DNA of 42,731 nucleotides from DATELY01 sp035276085 (GTDB lineage Bacteria > Pseudomonadota > Gammaproteobacteria > Steroidobacterales > Steroidobacteraceae), in the NCBI GenBank assembly GCA_035276085.1, contig DATELY010000051.1, positions 1-42,731 on the forward strand, read 5' to 3'. The notes under the pieces were generated by a model. It made no database searches and was not told where the DNA came from. It saw only the letters and a list, made by a program, of their open reading frames with translations. The translations under genes and the position numbers were made by a program. Each line of letters begins with the position of its first letter. The first letter of the stretch is position 1. Of this stretch, positions 26,588 to 34,370 are shown one piece after another.

Positions 26588-26810
26588 CCTGACGACAGCA
26601 GTGCGCAGTGCTCGATGGAGCGATCGTTCATGCAATTCTGCCGCGTCCTCGGAACACTTTTAGTGGCGCATCGTACGCTTTCGACTCAGGGAGCGCGATT
26701 GCCAAACATCATCACTGCGGGGCGTTTGACAAGCCGGTTTTGCGGTACATAGAATCTTTTCGGTACGTAAGCATACGAGCCTCACTGCTGAGCTCATTCG
26801 AGCTTTTTCG
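26588..26810. other. Non-coding gap with recurrent TACG motifs
   Basis: No gene is seen. The stretch holds ATCGTACG at 26670-26677, CGGTAC at 26743 and 26761, and an inverted repeat CGTA-N4-TACG at 26766-26777. CTTTTCGGTACG, ending at 26767, is the near reverse complement of the CGTACGAAAAG seen between the hydratase remnants at 23893. These could be operator copies or rearrangement junctions. Confidence 0.4.
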
Positions 26811-26987
26811 GCATTGTTCGTGCCCACCGACGTGACCAAAGCAGCATCCGTGCAGGCGATGGTGCGCACCTGCGTCGAGCACTTCGGTCGCCTCGACGTG
26901 GCCTTCAACAATGCCGGCATCACCGGATCGGTCACGCAAGAAATTGCCGATGCCGGCTGTCGACGCGAACTCAAGGGCCCACGATGA
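26811..26987 (+). pseudogene. SDR internal remnant
   Basis: About 45 codons match the middle of a short-chain dehydrogenase: ALFVPTDVTKAASVQAMV, then CVEHFGRLDVAFNNAGITGS, the strand and NNAG motif. The frame then leaves the family and stops at 26985-26987, overlapping the phosphatase start. The Rossmann TGxxxGxG part and the YxxxK part are both missing. It is a decayed gene, not a start-site error of the phosphatase. Confidence 0.8.
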
Positions 26988-27805
26988 CGACTTCCGAAGC
27001 GGCGCTGGATCAGGCGCGCTCCAGGCGCGTATTACCGCTGCAAGGCGGACGCAACTTTCGCGATCTCGGCGGCTATTCGACTGCCGACGGTCGACGCTTG
27101 CGTTGGGGACGCGTGTATCGCTCCGGGGTGATGAGCTACTTCACCCCCGAAGACCGCGCGTACCTGGACTCCTTGGGCATCCGCACCGTTTGCGATTTTC
27201 GTACTCCCCAGGAGCGCAAGCGCGAACCGACGAGCTGGAACAAGGTGCCCGAGCAGTGTCTCACCTGGGAGTACAACCACCGCGACGTGAGCCTGCGGGG
27301 CTATCTTCGCCCGACTGAACCATTGACCGAAGCGATCGCGCGCGGATGCATGGCTCTGCTCTATCGCAAGCTGCCTTCCACCCTCGCAACGGTATACGCA
27401 GACTTTCTGGGAAAGCTGTCTGCAGGCGACGTGCCGCTCGTCTTCCATTGCTCGGCCGGCAAGGATCGCACTGGATTTGCGGCTGCTCTGCTGTTGCTGA
27501 CCCTAGGCGTGCCGCGCGAGCAGATCTATGCCGATTTCACGCTCACGAATGACGTCGTCGACCTGGAGCGCGAATTGTTCGAGCATCCGCGCGGCAGCGT
27601 CGGTCTCGGCGAGGATCGCAATTATCTGATGACGTGCAGTCGCGAATCGCGTGCGCCGTTGCTGAAGGCATTTCCGGAGTATCTGGATGCTGCCTTCGAG
27701 ACCGTGGAACAGGATCACGGATCGGTGGAAAACTACGTGCGCACGCGCCTGGGAATCGATGCGGCGGCCTTGAAGCGCATGCAGGCGCACCTGCTCGAAG
27801 AGTGA
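26984..27805 (+). CDS. Tyrosine-protein phosphatase (Y_phosphatase3 family)
   Basis: This 273-residue protein has the N-terminal GGRNFRDLGGYSTADGRRLRWG (residues 21-42) and the P-loop HCSAGKDRTG at 155-164, with nucleophile Cys156 and Arg162. This is the bacterial dual-specificity/phosphoinositide-type phosphatase family typified by mycobacterial PtpB and IphP-like enzymes. The Lys in the loop (AGKDRTG) is the family's hallmark, associated with activity on phosphotyrosine and phosphoinositides. It has no signal peptide. It lies at the right edge of the remnant-bracketed segment and has no clear link to the catabolic genes. Confidence 0.9.
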   Translation: MTTSEAALDQARSRRVLPLQGGRNFRDLGGYSTADGRRLRWGRVYRSGVMSYFTPEDRAYLDSLGIRTVCDFRTPQERKREPTSWNKVPEQCLTWEYNHRDVSLRGYLRPTEPLTEAIARGCMALLYRKLPSTLATVYADFLGKLSAGDVPLVFHCSAGKDRTGFAAALLLLTLGVPREQIYADFTLTNDVVDLERELFEHPRGSVGLGEDRNYLMTCSRESRAPLLKAFPEYLDAAFETVEQDHGSVENYVRTRLGIDAAALKRMQAHLLEE

Positions 27806-27814
27806 GGCGTCGCC

Positions 27815-27841
27815 GCAGCCGCGCATGAGGTTCGCGGCTGC
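27815..27841. terminator. Hairpin between convergent genes
   Basis: GCAGCCGCG (27815-27823) pairs perfectly with CGCGGCTGC (27833-27841) across a 9-nt loop. It lies 10 bp after the phosphatase stop and 46 bp from the stop of the convergent SDR. There is no T-run, so it is a plausible two-way terminator rather than a proven intrinsic one. Confidence 0.5.
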
Positions 27842-27886
27842 CGCTGTTCAGCTGCCGATGCGCAATCTCCTGCGCACCGACGCGGA

Positions 27887-28783
27887 TCAAGGATCCTGAG
27901 TCGTGTTCAGATCGATACCGGCGTTCTTGCGGGAGCGCTCCACGGCTTCCAGGACGGACGTGCCGATCGTCGTTGGATCCTTGGTCGCGGGAGCGGTAGC
28001 ACCGTGCTGCCAGTTCTCCGCGACGGTGTAACCATAGCCCCAGGTCTCGAACACGCGGCCGGTGATCTTCTTGGATTCGGGGCTGGCGAGCCACGTGATC
28101 AAGGCTGCAGTCCAGATCGGCTGACGCTTCTCGATCTGCTCTTCGGTCCAGGTGGCCTGTGGCGTGAGGCGTGTGTTGGCGCGCGGTGCAATCGCGTTGA
28201 CCGTGACGCCAGTGCGGCTCAGCTCGCGTGCAGCGACGACCGTGAAGCTGGCGATACCGGCCTTGGCGGCCGCATAGTTCGTCTGACCGACGTTGCCGAA
28301 CAATCCCGAGTGCGAGGTCGTGTTGATCACACGGGCATCGACCTTCTTGCCGGCCTTCTGCTGCTCGCGCCAATACACGGCGGCGTGCCGGGTCGGCAGG
28401 AACGTGCCCTTCAGGTGCACCGACATGATGGCGTCCCAGTCCTCTTCGGTGATGTTCCACAACATGCGGTCGCGCAGGAAGCCAGCATTGTTCACGACGA
28501 TGTCGAGGCCACCGAACGTATCGACGGCCTGACGGACCATGTCTTCGGTCGCCTTCCAATTGCTGACATCGGCGGTGTTCACGACCGCCTCGCCGCCTTC
28601 CTTCTTGATCAGCTGTGCCACTTCTTCGGCGGGCGAGGCATCGCTGCCCTTGCCGTCCGGTGCCGAGCCCAAGTCATTGATCACGACCTTCGCGCCGTGG
28701 CGCGCCAGCATCAGCGCATACTCGCGCCCCATACCACGACCGGCACCGGTCACGATCGCTACTCGGCCTTCGCACAGCTTCAT
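27887..28783 (-). CDS. SDR 3-hydroxyacyl-CoA dehydrogenase-like protein
   Basis: From the ATG at 28783 (GGGAG upstream) the protein has 298 residues. TGAGRGMG at 12-19, NDLGSAPDGKGSDASPAEEV at 36-55, NNAG at 98-101, Ser157 and NYAAAK with Tyr170 and Lys174 are present. The NDLG...ASPAEEV insertion is typical of the (3R)-hydroxyacyl-CoA dehydrogenase part of multifunctional enzyme type 2, also found in actinobacterial sterol clusters, which fits a beta-oxidation role. The motif TGATA-like TGATA-N13-TATCA lies about 140 bp upstream. A longer frame to 28909 exists but is Arg/Ser-rich and not SDR-like. Confidence 0.9.
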   Translation of the reverse strand: MKLCEGRVAIVTGAGRGMGREYALMLARHGAKVVINDLGSAPDGKGSDASPAEEVAQLIKKEGGEAVVNTADVSNWKATEDMVRQAVDTFGGLDIVVNNAGFLRDRMLWNITEEDWDAIMSVHLKGTFLPTRHAAVYWREQQKAGKKVDARVINTTSHSGLFGNVGQTNYAAAKAGIASFTVVAARELSRTGVTVNAIAPRANTRLTPQATWTEEQIEKRQPIWTAALITWLASPESKKITGRVFETWGYGYTVAENWQHGATAPATKDPTTIGTSVLEAVERSRKNAGIDLNTTQDP

Positions 28784-28920
28784 TCGAGGACTCCCGTCTG
28801 GTGATTCCGCTAGGACCCGACGCGGCTTCGGACTGGAGGCGCGATCGGATGAGAATTGGCGTTCCGGCGAAGACTTACAGGACCCGCTTCGCCGTGGCAC
28901 GCTGCACAACTGTTAGGCGA

Positions 28921-28943
28921 TGATATCGTACGGTAGAGTATCA
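28921..28943. promoter_or_regulatory. TGATA-N13-TATCA with GTACGGTAG core
   Basis: The outer arms TGATA and TATCA are inverted, and the inside contains CGTACGGTAGAGTATC. That 16-mer agrees with the reverse complement of the palindrome at 41126-41141 in 13 positions. It lies about 140 bp upstream of the SDR start at 28783. It is a candidate binding site for one of the TetR regulators. Confidence 0.4.
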
Positions 28944-29015
28944 GTCCAACCCACGTTGGCTCGGCGCGCCGCCGGAAGACCGCGCACTGCGCCACCCGTC
29001 AAGCGAGTTCTTGGA

Positions 29016-30158
29016 CTACCGCAGTGATCTGAAACAGTCCCTCATCTCCCGGACGAACAGCTCCGGTTGCTCGAACGCCGCGAAGTGGCCGCCCTGCGGC
29101 AGCTCGTTCCAATACATCAATTTTTCGTAGCGGCGCTCAACCCAGCTACGCGGCGGTCTCGACAATTCCTTCGGATACAGACTGCAACCCGTAGGCAACT
29201 TGATTGCTGTCAATCCGCTGAAGCTCTTGCGGAAGCTCTCCCAGTACAAACGTGCGGAGGAGGCACCGCTGTTCGACAACCAGTAGAACATCACGTTGTC
29301 CAGCAGCTCATCGCGGGTGAGCACGTTTTCCGGATGACCGTTGCAGTCGGTCCAGGACCAGAACTTCTCGATGATCCACATGGCTTGCGCGACGGGTGAA
29401 TCTGCCAGCCCGTAGCCCAGCGTTTGCGGACGCGTCGACTGTTGCGTCGCGTAACCTGCCTCCTGTTCCAGATAGCGCGCCCGCGCATCGAAAGCGACTT
29501 TGTCTTCGGGAGTCGGATTCTGCAAAGCTTCCGGCGTGGGCTGGACGATCGGCATGTTCAGGTGAATGGCGCGGCAATGTCCGCGATTCTGCGTCGCGAT
29601 CTCGCTCGTCACCGCCGCGCCCCAATCGCCGCCCTGCGCGAAGTACCGCGTGTAACCGAGCGTCACCATGAGCTGATCCCACAGCTCGGCAATCTTCGGA
29701 ATACCGAATCCAGGCTCGGTGGCTTTGTCGGAGAAGCCATAACCGATCAGTGCAGGACACACGACGTGAAAGGCATCGCTCGCCTGGCCGCCGTGCTGGC
29801 GCGGCTCCGCCAATGGCCGCAACACCTTCAAGAACTCGACGATGGAACCCGGCCAGCCGTGCGTGATGAGCAGCGGCATCGCCTTCGGCTCGCTCGAACG
29901 CAAGTGAATGAAGTGAATGCCGAGACCGTTCACCCGCAAACGAAACTGTGGGAACTCGTTGATGAGCGCCTCGCGTGCGCGCCAGTCGTAGCGATCCGCC
30001 CAGTACGTCGCGAGCTCCTGCGCATAGCTGAGCGGCAGGCCCTGCGACCAATCCCCAACGACTTCGCGAGGGGGCCAGCGCGTGGAGCGCAGACGGCGGC
30101 GGAGATCCTCCAGCTCGGCGTCGGTGACGTGAAGACGGAACGGCTCGGGCGTGCTCAT
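29016..30158 (-). CDS. Epoxide hydrolase (EHN-alpha/beta hydrolase)
   Basis: From the ATG at 30158 (AGAGG upstream) the protein has 380 residues. An EHN lid domain opens it (FRLHVTDAELEDLRRRLRST, residues 7-26). The oxyanion motif is HGWPGS at 100-105, the nucleophile is Asp178 in QGGDWGA, and the base is His358 in QGGHFAAFEQPE. It hydrolyses an epoxide to a diol through a covalent ester and resembles microsomal and fungal-type enzymes in layout. In this cluster it implies an epoxide intermediate or a detoxification role. It follows the atypical SDR by 25 bp, so they are co-transcribed. Confidence 0.92.
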   Translation of the reverse strand: MSTPEPFRLHVTDAELEDLRRRLRSTRWPPREVVGDWSQGLPLSYAQELATYWADRYDWRAREALINEFPQFRLRVNGLGIHFIHLRSSEPKAMPLLITHGWPGSIVEFLKVLRPLAEPRQHGGQASDAFHVVCPALIGYGFSDKATEPGFGIPKIAELWDQLMVTLGYTRYFAQGGDWGAAVTSEIATQNRGHCRAIHLNMPIVQPTPEALQNPTPEDKVAFDARARYLEQEAGYATQQSTRPQTLGYGLADSPVAQAMWIIEKFWSWTDCNGHPENVLTRDELLDNVMFYWLSNSGASSARLYWESFRKSFSGLTAIKLPTGCSLYPKELSRPPRSWVERRYEKLMYWNELPQGGHFAAFEQPELFVREMRDCFRSLR

Positions 30159-30183
30159 GTCATGACCTCTATGGACGATCGCA

Positions 30184-30963
30184 TCAGAGTCTCCAACCAC
30201 CATCGACGGTCAAGGCATCGCCACTGATGTAGCGCGCCTGACGCGAGGACAAAAACAGGACTGCATTGGCAACGTCCGCAGGAGCGCCCAACGCACCCAT
30301 CGGGATCTGCGAGAGGATGGCCTTCATGGCCTTCTCCTGCACCTGCCCGCCGATGCCGTCGGCCAACTTGCCCCCACCCAGCCAACCCGAACGCACACTG
30401 TTCGCGCGCACACCGAAGCGACCGTATTCCTTCGCCACCACCTGCATCATGCTTTCGATCGCTGCTTTCGGGGCCGAGGACAACACGCTCAACGGCACGT
30501 GACGCGCGAACTGAGTGGTGGTCACGGCCGTCAGGCTGCCGAAGCCCTGCTCGCGCAGAATGGGAAGCGCTGCGTGGACCAGATTGAAACATGCATGCGT
30601 GTCGTGCGCGAATGTCTTCACCCACGCTTCGTGCGCAATATCGGCCACATAGTGAATGGGAATCGACGGCCCGGCGGCATAGATCACACTGTGAATCCTG
30701 CTGCGCGTCCGCAGCTCATTCAGCGCACGTGCGACCGCTTCGGGATCTTCGAGTGCGAGCTGCACGCTCTCGACGCGAGCACCCGTCGGCGCGGCAGCCG
30801 CTTGCACGCCCGCCGCAGCCTCTTTGTTCTTGTAGTACGTGAACACGACGTCGCTGCCGGCCGCCGTCAACGCGTGAACGATGGCTGCGCCAATTCCGCC
30901 ACTGCCGCCGGCCACGAACGCGACCCCTTCATCGAAATTGAAACCGCTCACTTGTCGTTGCAT
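30184..30963 (-). CDS. Atypical SDR lacking the catalytic tyrosine
   Basis: This 259-residue SDR-fold protein has AGGSGGIG at 18-25 and the usual C-terminus (GDALTVDGGWRL). The active-site YxxxK reads SSAPK (Ser162, Lys166), the Ser position is Thr149, and NNAG is reduced to YAAG at 95-98. The fold and probably cofactor binding are kept, but the classical proton donor is missing. It could be a non-enzymatic partner or use another residue. It is followed by the epoxide hydrolase after 25 bp. CATCGTACGG lies about 130 bp upstream. Confidence 0.85.
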   Translation of the reverse strand: MQRQVSGFNFDEGVAFVAGGSGGIGAAIVHALTAAGSDVVFTYYKNKEAAAGVQAAAAPTGARVESVQLALEDPEAVARALNELRTRSRIHSVIYAAGPSIPIHYVADIAHEAWVKTFAHDTHACFNLVHAALPILREQGFGSLTAVTTTQFARHVPLSVLSSAPKAAIESMMQVVAKEYGRFGVRANSVRSGWLGGGKLADGIGGQVQEKAMKAILSQIPMGALGAPADVANAVLFLSSRQARYISGDALTVDGGWRL

Positions 30964-31094
30964 CGCATAACTCTCCGGGGCCAGTACCGTGCGCCAGCGT
31001 GATCACCTTCCGCGGCTTCCGCGAGCTTCATCCCACGCATAGTCCGTGGACGGCACGTAGCTGACCGGATACGGCGCCTGATGCGCAGGCAATT

Positions 31095-31104
31095 CATCGT
31101 ACGG
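31095..31104. promoter_or_regulatory. Copy of the CATCGTACGG motif
   Basis: CATCGTACGG lies in the 183-bp gap between the acyl-CoA synthetase stop and the atypical SDR start, and shares ATCGTACGG with the site at 28926. Only a half-site is convincing. It may mark an internal promoter of the leftward gene series. Confidence 0.25.
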
Positions 31105-31146
31105 CGTGAGGTGGCTTGTGCATGGGCTCTCCCGAACACCGATCGA

Positions 31147-32706
31147 TCAACGTGGACTATGCCCCACCCAATAGCGCTCGCGAATGCGCTTCTTCAGCAG
31201 CTTGCCGGTCGGCTCGCGCGGCAACTCGGCGGCGAAGTCGACGCTCTTGGGACACTTGATCGTCGACAGACGTTGCCGGCAATACTCGATGAGTTCTCTT
31301 TCCAACTCGGGGCCCGCCTCGTTCATGGAGCTCGGAATCACGACTGCCTTCACTTCTTCGCCGAACTCGGCATTCGGAATGCCGAAGACGGCGACGTCGA
31401 GCACGTGTGGATGAAGGCTGAGCACGTTCTCCGCCTCCTGCGGATAGATGTTCACGCCGCCCGAGTTGATGACGTAGTCGCGACGGTCGGTGAGATAGAG
31501 ATACCCTTCTTCGTCGACATGTCCGATGTCGCCGATCGTGGCCCAGCCCCTGCCATTGTGAGCACGCGCCGTCTTCTGCGGATCGTTGTGATACTGCAGC
31601 GATCCGCCGTTGGCAAAGAAGACGAGCCCATCCTGATGCGGCGGCAATTCGGTGCCGTCTTCGCTCAGGATATGCAGCTCGCCCCGCGCCGCTTTTCCGA
31701 CCGAGCCTTTGTGACGCAACCACTCCTGCGGCGCGATCGCACACATGCCGATGCTCTCCGAGCCGCTGTAGTACTCGTGGATGATCGGGCCCCACCAATC
31801 GAGCATCTGCTCCTTGACGTCCACTGGGCACGGTGCTGCAGCGTGAATGGCAAGGCGGTGCGTGTCGAGCCGGTAGCGGCTGCGCACATCGCCCGGCAAT
31901 CGCAGCATGCGAATGAACATCGTCGGCACCCACTGCGAGTGAGTGACGCGATAACGCTCGATCGTTTGCAACGCGAGCTCAGGCTCGAATCTTTCGAGAA
32001 TGACGGTCGCGCCGCCAGCAGCCAGTACCGTCATGTTGAACTTCAGCGGAGCCGTGTGATACAGGGGCGCCGTCGACAGATAGACCGTGTTGCGATCGAA
32101 ACCATAGAGCTCGATCAACTTCTGCTGCAACGGTCCGGGTTGATCGACACGCACGCTCGACATCGGCGGCTTGATGCCTTTCGGCGAGCCCGTCGTGCCG
32201 GATGAGTACACCATCGCGACACCTTGAACTTCGTTGGCGAGCGGCGTTGCCGGACACTCGGCGACCGCGGCTTCATACGATCGAAATCGATCCGTCGCGC
32301 CGTCCACCATGAAACAGTGCACAGCGCGCACCAGATCGCCCGGCAGCTCCGTCGCGAGTTGCGCCAATGCCTGCGACATGACCAACACACGCGCATTGCA
32401 GTCGCGCACGATGTACGCGACTTCGCTCGGCTTCAAGCGCGTGCTGATGGGTGTGTAGTAGAGACCTGCATTGTGAGCGGCCCAGCAGATCTCGAAGTAA
32501 CGTGGGTGGTTTTCCAGGCACAGCGCGATGTTGTCGCCCGGCCGCAGACCCAACTGGTCGAACAATTGCGCCGCCCTGTCAGAACGATCCGTCAACTCCC
32601 CGAACGTCACGCTGGCACCGGAAGGTGCCATGACGATCGCCGGTCTGTTCGGAGCGCTCACCGCAAGCTCGCGCGGATGCATGGCGGATTTGCGCTCCGA
32701 TGCCAT
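31147..32706 (-). CDS. Acyl-CoA synthetase (AMP-binding)
   Basis: This 519-residue ANL enzyme has the P-loop YSSGTTGSPKG at 167-177, the acyl/adenylate motif EYYSGSES, GWATIGDIGHVDEEGYLYLTD with the hinge DRRDYVINSGGVNIYP, and the catalytic Lys502 in EPTGKLLKK. It makes an acyl-adenylate and then the CoA thioester. The sequence type is that of the medium/branched-chain and cyclic-acid ligases seen in steroid and terpenoid clusters, but the substrate cannot be read. Its ATG shares one base with the upstream hydratase stop (TGATG), so the two are translationally coupled. Confidence 0.94.
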   Translation of the reverse strand: MASERKSAMHPRELAVSAPNRPAIVMAPSGASVTFGELTDRSDRAAQLFDQLGLRPGDNIALCLENHPRYFEICWAAHNAGLYYTPISTRLKPSEVAYIVRDCNARVLVMSQALAQLATELPGDLVRAVHCFMVDGATDRFRSYEAAVAECPATPLANEVQGVAMVYSSGTTGSPKGIKPPMSSVRVDQPGPLQQKLIELYGFDRNTVYLSTAPLYHTAPLKFNMTVLAAGGATVILERFEPELALQTIERYRVTHSQWVPTMFIRMLRLPGDVRSRYRLDTHRLAIHAAAPCPVDVKEQMLDWWGPIIHEYYSGSESIGMCAIAPQEWLRHKGSVGKAARGELHILSEDGTELPPHQDGLVFFANGGSLQYHNDPQKTARAHNGRGWATIGDIGHVDEEGYLYLTDRRDYVINSGGVNIYPQEAENVLSLHPHVLDVAVFGIPNAEFGEEVKAVVIPSSMNEAGPELERELIEYCRQRLSTIKCPKSVDFAAELPREPTGKLLKKRIRERYWVGHSPR

Positions 32707-33497
32707 CAGCGGTTGCGGTAAACGGGTTTGCGACGCTCCTTGAATGCCGCCACTGCTTCGAGCACATCCTCCGAGCCGCCGGCCTGGTACTCGTAGGCCA
32801 TCGACAGATCGAACGTCTCGCGCGCGCGCGCCTTGAGCAGCGCATTGAGCGACTGCTTCGTGCCGCGGACCGCAATCGGCGGCAAACCCGCGATGCGCTC
32901 GGCAATCTTCTGTGCGGCGGGTACGGTCTCTTCGGGCGTATCGACGAGATCCGTGACGAGTCCCAGGCGCCAGGCTTCCTCTGCCGAGAGCAGATCGCCG
33001 GTGAGCAGGTAACGCTTCGCCCGATTCATGCCCATCGCCGCGGGCCAGAACAGACAGCCGCCGTCACCGGCAACGAGGCCCACCTTCACATGCGGATCTG
33101 CGATACGTGCAGTCTTGCTGGCCACGATGATGTCGCCGCCGAGCGCAACCGACGCACCCAAGCCCATTGCATCACCTTGCATCGCGACGACGACCGGCAC
33201 GGGGATGTCGATCAGTGCATGGATGATGCGCTGACCGCCGTCACACATCGCGGCGCGCAGAGCAGCGTCCCCTTGGACGCGCTTGATCTCGTCAAGGTCT
33301 CCGCCCGCCGAAAACGCCTTGCCCGTGGACCCGAACAGAATGGCCCGCACATCGGTCATGCCGCGCACTCGCAGGAGCGCCTGCAAGAGCTCGTCATGCA
33401 TTTCGTGATCGATTGCATTCAGCGACTCAGGACGACTGAGCGTGATGCGCGCGATGTGCCCTTCGACGTCGAATCCAATCCCATTCTTGATTTGCAT
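32706..33497 (-). CDS. Crotonase-family protein without the two hydratase glutamates
   Basis: This 263-residue crotonase has the first oxyanion loop GKAFSAGGDLDE at 59-70 and the second QGDAMGLGASVALGGD at 107-122. The positions of the two catalytic glutamates of enoyl-CoA hydratase are Ser116 and His136 (ADPHVKVGLVAG). It therefore probably does not catalyse ordinary hydration and could be an isomerase, a hydrolase or another crotonase activity. The last residues (AVAAFKERRKPVYRNR) match the family end. It is coupled to the acyl-CoA synthetase. An inverted repeat GGCATT-N6-AATGCC lies 174 bp upstream. Confidence 0.9.
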   Translation of the reverse strand: MQIKNGIGFDVEGHIARITLSRPESLNAIDHEMHDELLQALLRVRGMTDVRAILFGSTGKAFSAGGDLDEIKRVQGDAALRAAMCDGGQRIIHALIDIPVPVVVAMQGDAMGLGASVALGGDIIVASKTARIADPHVKVGLVAGDGGCLFWPAAMGMNRAKRYLLTGDLLSAEEAWRLGLVTDLVDTPEETVPAAQKIAERIAGLPPIAVRGTKQSLNALLKARARETFDLSMAYEYQAGGSEDVLEAVAAFKERRKPVYRNR

Positions 33498-33670
33498 GCA
33501 GCACCGGCGCCCGTGTAGTGGATGATCGTAGCGGATGAATATCGTTCACATGCTTACTCAACGTCCCCGGGCATTGCAATAGCCGCGCAGACATCGGGCA
33601 GCGCCACATCTGCGCGCGCAGCGCGTGGCCCTACCGATTCACCAATACAACGTTTTCACCCGAGTGCTGC

Positions 33671-33688
33671 GGCATTTTGAACAATGCC
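33671..33688. promoter_or_regulatory. Inverted repeat GGCATT-N6-AATGCC
   Basis: Perfect 6-bp arms with a 6-bp spacer lie in the 260-bp gap between the Rieske gene stop and the crotonase start. It could be an operator for the crotonase-ligase pair or the 3' hairpin of the Rieske transcript. I see no gene in the gap. Confidence 0.35.
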
Positions 33689-33757
33689 CGCAGTCGCGAG
33701 CGTAGAGGGTGCGATTGCAAACCGGAGTGCAGCGGCGCTCGAGTTCGAGTGTGAAGC

Positions 33758-34090
33758 CTACGCTCCGTCGACCTCGATGAAGACCTCTCCGCCCTCGACT
33801 ATCACGGGATACGTCTCGAGCGGTTCCGTGCAGGGCAGCGCACAAGGCTCGCCCGTGCGGACGTCGAATTTTCCCTCGTGCCAACTGCACTCGACGATGT
33901 GCCCTTCGAGGTCGCCTTCATCACCGAGCGAGGCGTTGCCGTGCGTGCACAGGTCCTGCGTGCAATAGAACTCGTCGTCGACGTGATACACGCAAAGGGC
34001 CTGCATACCCGCGGGCGTCACCTGCAGCATCGCACCCTGATCGACATCGCCGGTGGCACACAGACGCACGCGCTTCTTGGATCCGCTCAT
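33758..34090 (-). CDS. Rieske [2Fe-2S] ferredoxin
   Basis: From the ATG at 34090 (AGAGGG upstream) the protein has 110 residues, the normal length for a soluble Rieske ferredoxin. The cluster ligands are Cys48 and His50 in CTHGNASL and Cys68 and His71 in CSWHEGKFD. It carries electrons to a Rieske oxygenase, as NahAb-type ferredoxins do, and could be reduced by the flavoprotein at 24125. No oxygenase subunit is near, so the acceptor must be elsewhere. The start is divergent from the phosphotransferase gene, with a perfect inverted repeat between them. Confidence 0.93.
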   Translation of the reverse strand: MSGSKKRVRLCATGDVDQGAMLQVTPAGMQALCVYHVDDEFYCTQDLCTHGNASLGDEGDLEGHIVECSWHEGKFDVRTGEPCALPCTEPLETYPVIVEGGEVFIEVDGA

Positions 34091-34200
34091 ACCGAAAAGG
34101 CCCTCTGGTTCGCACCCGGGAACGGGCTTGTCGCGTGCTGGTCGGTGACATGGAAACATCACCCCGACGCGTCGCCCGAGCCGCATCGCAGCTCTGTATA

Positions 34201-34215
34201 GCGTATGTTATACGC
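34201..34215. promoter_or_regulatory. Palindrome GCGTAT-N3-ATACGC
   Basis: Perfect 6-bp arms around GTT lie between the divergent Rieske (start 34090) and phosphotransferase (start 34371) genes. The size and symmetry fit a TetR-type operator serving both directions. Which regulator binds is unknown. Confidence 0.5.
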
Positions 34216-34370
34216 CAGCGCAGCAGCTGCCGGGGGAGCGGAATTTGCCCGGAAGCTCGAACGCGGCCTGGCAGAAGCTGCCGGCTGCCTGGTGGGTCGG
34301 GCACATCCTTTACTGACTTACTGACGCGCCGTGTAACATCCGGCGTCCCGTCGATCGCATAGGACCAGCC

